From positions 172,222,519 through 172,286,518 of the forward strand of contig NC_030677.2 in the NCBI RefSeq assembly GCF_000004195.4: a DNA stretch of 64,000 bases, in the 5' to 3' direction. How positions within the stretch are numbered: position 1 is the stretch's first letter; each line of letters opens with the position of its first letter. Below the pieces are notes generated by a model. That model saw only the letters and a list, made by a program, of their open reading frames with translations, was not told the origin of the DNA and ran no database searches. The stretch comes from Xenopus tropicalis. Its lineage: Eukaryota > Chordata > Amphibia > Anura > Pipidae. Position numbers and translations under genes: made by a program. Positions 59,925-64,000 of the stretch are shown here, piece after piece.

Positions 59925-60300
59925 TACTAACCATCTGTAACCAAATTTTTTTTTTTGGATTTTTAGCTCTAAAAGTCAAAATCACTAAAAATCCAAACCT
60001 GACAATTCGCTGGCTAAAAATGTCTAAAGTCAAAGGCAGATGGGGGTCACTGACCCTCTCTGTGAGGCTCCAGTTTTACTGTTACTTTTTTCATTACTTA
60101 TTCTTCTGTTAAGACCCCCCTCTATTCATATTCCTGTCTCTTTCAAACCACTGCCCGGTTGCTAGGTTAAATTGGACCCTAGCAACCAGATAGGTGCTAA
60201 AATTCCACACTGGAGAGCTGCTGAACAAAATGCCAAATATTTAGAAAACCACCAGTAATAAAATCATAATAGCATTCTCTACATCATACTACAAGACACA
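59925..60300. repeat. Worn T2-like MITE and adjoining repeat
   Basis: gggggccatttactaac at the start. cggttgctaggttaaattgg, ctggagagctgctgaacaaa and ctacatcatactac match the interior of the large T2-like elements. Borders not resolved. Confidence 0.5.
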
Positions 60301-62480
60301 CTGCGAGAGAGAGAAATCTGTATGAATCCTGTATGAAGAAAAGGATTACACCCTTATTTTTGAATTTTGAAGTTGCCCATTCCCGTCATCTCTGGGCTGT
60401 GAGAGAGACACAACTCCATGACTCTGCTGAGCAATAGATGCATAGTAATTATGCAGGAAAATAACATATTGTTAGGGTGAAAGATTTATATATAAAATAT
60501 GTATATGGGGAGAGGACTAGGCAATAGAGAGTACAATGTAAGTTAATTGCTATGAAATGTATTCTGTCTAGTCAGGTACAAGAGAAGATTACCCTCTTGT
60601 GAATAATGCCAAATTAATCAGGGGAAAAAATCTCTCCAGTCTGCCACTACGTACTCACTGCTACATCTGGTGGCAGAGCTGAGGGGACACAGGATCAGCT
60701 TGTTCTTTGGTGATTGTCAGGGAAGGGTGTGGGCTGACGCCCAATACCTGTTGCAGCACCAGACCTAAATACGGCCCTGTTATGTACTTGCAGAGCATCT
60801 TTTCTTTTCGACTGAGATACTGAACTGGTTTTGCAACTATACAATGCATATTACTTTCTCAGAAGGTACACTTCCTGTATTGAATGGTACACTGTACTGT
60901 GTCTGCATCTCTCTGGCCCTTCTTTGTGAAACAGATATTAGTGGGGACTTGCAAAAAGTTGAAAAAAAATTTAGGTAACATTTGCTATAATTAACTTCTC
61001 TAAATGCAAAAATCACTTTCAGCCTCTGCCAATGCATAATCTATAAAGGGAAGATGGATTTGGCCAATTAAATTCTCCTTCAGTACAGCTCCTAAAGAGT
61101 TAACGGTCATTAATAAATAAGTTATATGGCTTAAAGAGAGTTGTTAACAAAAAAATACAGAAGGCTGACTGAATTCTGCAAGTTCCTGTGACAGTTGCTT
61201 ATTTCCCCCAGGACCAAGACGTTTTTTTCCTTGGGCTAAAAATCCCATGTGATTCTATACTATGGCTGTGCTTTATGTGACTTCTAATAACAAGTGACTA
61301 TTAATTGGCCCCTGGTGAGACATAGGGATAACAAAAACAACATGGTGATATAAACACAAACTAATGCATATCAGACCTTGTTGTTTACAGCAAAAGGTCA
61401 CACTCAGCAATATAGTCTATGAAGTCAACATTCATATGTTGTCTGTGCCAAAATCTGTCATATCATATATATTGCTATTCTTTACCCTCTGCATATAAAA
61501 GTTTATTTACATTTCAAAGTCACGTACAGCTCTTAGGCTACCCTTGTAATCAGTTATGCATTTAATTTCATAATAGAGAACACATAACACATAAGGTTAG
61601 GGATATTGTACACTACAGGGGCATAGTCATTTGGCTTAAAGAGCTTGTCTGAAAGAATGAAAATTATTGTACATTATGTTAGTAGTAATTTACCAGGTAA
61701 GTGATTTTACTCCTTAATTGCATTCTTAATTACTTGTAGAATACAGACAATAAAACAGTTATCATACAGGTAATGAAAGGAAAGGCTAAACTTGAGGGAT
61801 AATTTATCACATCTCTTGCCAGATCACTAAGGGGGCAAAACTGCAGCAGGATATTTGAGTGCAGCCTGGCACATGAAGGGATGAATAGATGGATGGATAG
61901 ATGGATAAGGGGTCAAATGAAGAAAGTGCTGTATTCTTTGCAGAGGTATAGGTATTAGTTCTCCACTTTTAAATGCAAAGACATGGACCTATGGTGCTAC
62001 ACTGAAGGCCTGCAACTGTTTTATGCACTTTGCACCCTGCCCCGCACATTGCAAATTAACCTTTTAATATTCAAATCCTTTATCCTCATATTATAGAATG
62101 ATAAAATAACTGTTAACAAAAACTCTCTAAAGATACTTTTAGATTTGGAACAACAAATAGTATCAATTTCATTAAAAACAGTTGCAAGACTGCATTAATA
62201 GGCGTGGCATAAGAGAAGCACACTGCAATTATCCTTGGGAAATAAAATAAGGGAAAGTGAATTTTCATGCTTGGAACACATTGTGAAAAATCTCCCCTAC
62301 TTCATTTTGTCACTGTGGGGCTGGGGAGGAGACATTCAATATATTCAATATTCCTCTTCTTTTTTGTGCTCTGGATCCCCCTCACTTGGATACGCACAGA
62401 CAGACAAGAAGGAACTTGACAGGTGATCCCAGTCATCCTGCAGGAGGAACTTTTTTTATATAAATAATATAGCATGAAAA
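60300..62480. other. Intergenic tract, nothing recognised
   Basis: AT-rich sequence with a short gatggatagatggata tract at about 61,885. No gene or element seen. Confidence 0.4.
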
Positions 62481-62490
62481 CAGCATTATG

Positions 62491-62690
62491 CAGTGTCAGA
62501 CTGGGGTGTCTGGGGCCCACTGGGGATGTCAACCCCCTCTTACCCCATGTATAGCATGTCCTCTTTGCAGCTGTGATGGGAGGGGGAGCGCTGGCACCCA
62601 TAGTTACTGGGGGGGGAGGAGCAGGCCTGGGCCAACGGGTTGGCGCCGCTGTTTTTTTCCCTGGTGCCCCGCCAGCTCAGTCTGACCCAG
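62491..62690. mobile_element. hAT-like MITE with exact 8-bp target duplication
   Basis: cagtgtcagactggggtgtc at the left, tcagtctgacccag at the right. gcattatg is at 62483-62490 and 62691-62698. 200 bases, related to the element at 18106. Confidence 0.9.
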
Positions 62691-62699
62691 GCATTATGC

Positions 62700-63425
62700 A
62701 GATTTTCATTACTTAATTGAACCTCAAATCCATGATTCTAGATGTAGCCCATGTCACAGTTTTGCATTGTAAGCTGCTCCATGCAGAGATAAATTGCCTA
62801 TGGCAGGACACCAGTGTATGTTTGACTTGATATACAGATTTAATTAAGCAGAAATACTTTGTCTACAGAAATGCATATAATTAATAGAACTATGTAATAA
62901 TATATATATTTATTATTTATAATTGGATATTGGTTTGCAGAAAGGTTTTATCATAATTCAAGTGCAAAATTAAACAGCAATATTAAAATGGCCAAATTCT
63001 ATGCTGGATGATCTACACAGTATTTGTGTGTTCCAGTAAACGGTCCAAATGATTGATAATAGGGATAATAGAGTTATAGAAAACCTAACAGCTTTTTTTG
63101 TTGACTTTAGAAAGTAGACAAGTTAATTAGAGTTGAAAACTTGTGGTTTGAGAATTCTCCATCATTCTGTATTGGGAATAGTTGCCAGGACTGAAAGTTT
63201 TTCATGTTGTGTCAGAATGCAGCACTTGACTCGAAGATGGCAATTGGAACAGCCCTGGATTAACTTTATACTAAGGGGTATATTTATCATGCTGTGTAAA
63301 AAGTGAAGTAAAGCATTTCCAGAGATGTTGACCAGGGCAACCAATCAGCAATTAGATTTCATCCGTTATAAAACCAAATCAAAGCATCTGATTGGTTTCT
63401 ATGAGCAACATCGGTTTCTATGAGC
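62700..63425. other. Intergenic tract with a repeat trace
   Basis: ggggtatatttatcatgctg and gcaaccaatcagca at 63,276-63,415 resemble a widespread frog repeat. Otherwise nothing recognised. Confidence 0.4.
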
Positions 63426-63434
63426 AACATTTAA

Positions 63435-63843
63435 GGCTGATGCCAGACGAGGCCTTTTTACACTGCATATTTTCTAATTTTCTCAGCAGCTGAAAAACGC
63501 CCGATATCATTATCCATAGAAATAACTTGAAAAGACTCGAAGCAAACCACACAATGCGGAAATACGCTAGAAAACGCCTTACCACGGATTTTTCAAGCGT
63601 TGGCCGAAATACGCCGTTATTTGCACAGCAAGCTATTCCTATGTATACACAAAGGCAGCTGCCAGACCTAGCGGAAATACGCAGCGTTTTTTACTATTTC
63701 GCACTATTAGCACCATGGAAACGGGATTTGCTACGTCACCAGTACTAGGCTGAAAAACGCCATAGTCAGGGGCTGTGTGGCTTGTGCGGTGCTTTGAGGC
63801 TGAGAAAAAACGCAGTGTAAAAACGCCACGTGTGGCATCAGCC
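63435..63843 (+). mobile_element. 409-base Harbinger-like MITE (family C2, copy b)
   Basis: TAA at 63432-63434 and 63844-63846. Same length as 38037-38445 and in opposite orientation. aatgcggaaatacgctagaa and ggcagctgccagacctagcg are shared with few changes. Confidence 0.93.
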
Positions 63844-64000
63844 TAAGTCTATTATCTACAAGTACCCATAGGTGATTTTTCTGTCTAACTTAATCCCAGG
63901 GGTAGAAGTGACTTGCATGACCTTACGTTTATCAATACTAAATCTCATCAGCCACCCAGATTGCCAGTTGCCAATTGCCAGATTGTGCAGATTGTGCTGC

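Overview
The window looks like nuclear DNA of a clawed frog (Xenopus). It is AT-rich, has GT/AG introns, and is packed with short DNA transposons flanked by TTAA, TAA/TTA or 8-bp target duplications, plus LINE 3' ends, all typical of frog repeat content. The species (tropicalis or laevis) cannot be decided from this sequence alone. Only one host gene is supported. Family and domain names come from recognition of the sequence; no database search was possible.

Region 1 (1-12,690): the 3' part of a TRIM36-like gene on the + strand. Seven coding exons (370-11076) encode 520 residues: B-box 2, coiled coil, COS box, fibronectin III and B30.2/SPRY, with a stop at 11074-11076 and a poly(A) signal at 12665. 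The RING and first B-box exons lie before the window start. Its introns hold a 1.6-kb Tc1-like transposon with two nonsense codons, a CR1/L2-type LINE 3' end, long (TA)n tracts and an antisense L1/Tx1-type LINE tail with a 17-bp target duplication.

Region 2 (12.7-64 kb): intergenic DNA with no supportable host gene. It contains TTAA-flanked Kolobok/T2-like MITEs, palindromic Harbinger-like MITEs with TAA/TTA duplications, hAT-like MITEs with 8-bp duplications, a mariner-like TA-flanked MITE family present at least five times in the window, two complex minisatellites (22.8-23.4 kb and 39.1-39.8 kb), further LINE 3' ends, and a 0.5-kb polypyrimidine tract. Low-repeat tracts between them look like candidate conserved noncoding DNA. 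In human, TRIM36 has KCNN2 on one side and PGGT1B on the other, so this may be the flank of one of those genes.

The most unusual structure is at 51.1-54.4 kb. A 0.65-kb segment has a second copy 2.4 kb downstream, set between two copies of a 225-bp sequence. This looks like a replication-based templated duplication, not a transposon. Nested insertions (a MITE inside a MITE, a LINE inside an older repeat) come with paralogous empty sites in the same window, which gives a relative chronology. I found no convincing new gene system; the interest lies in the architecture of the repeats and rearrangements.
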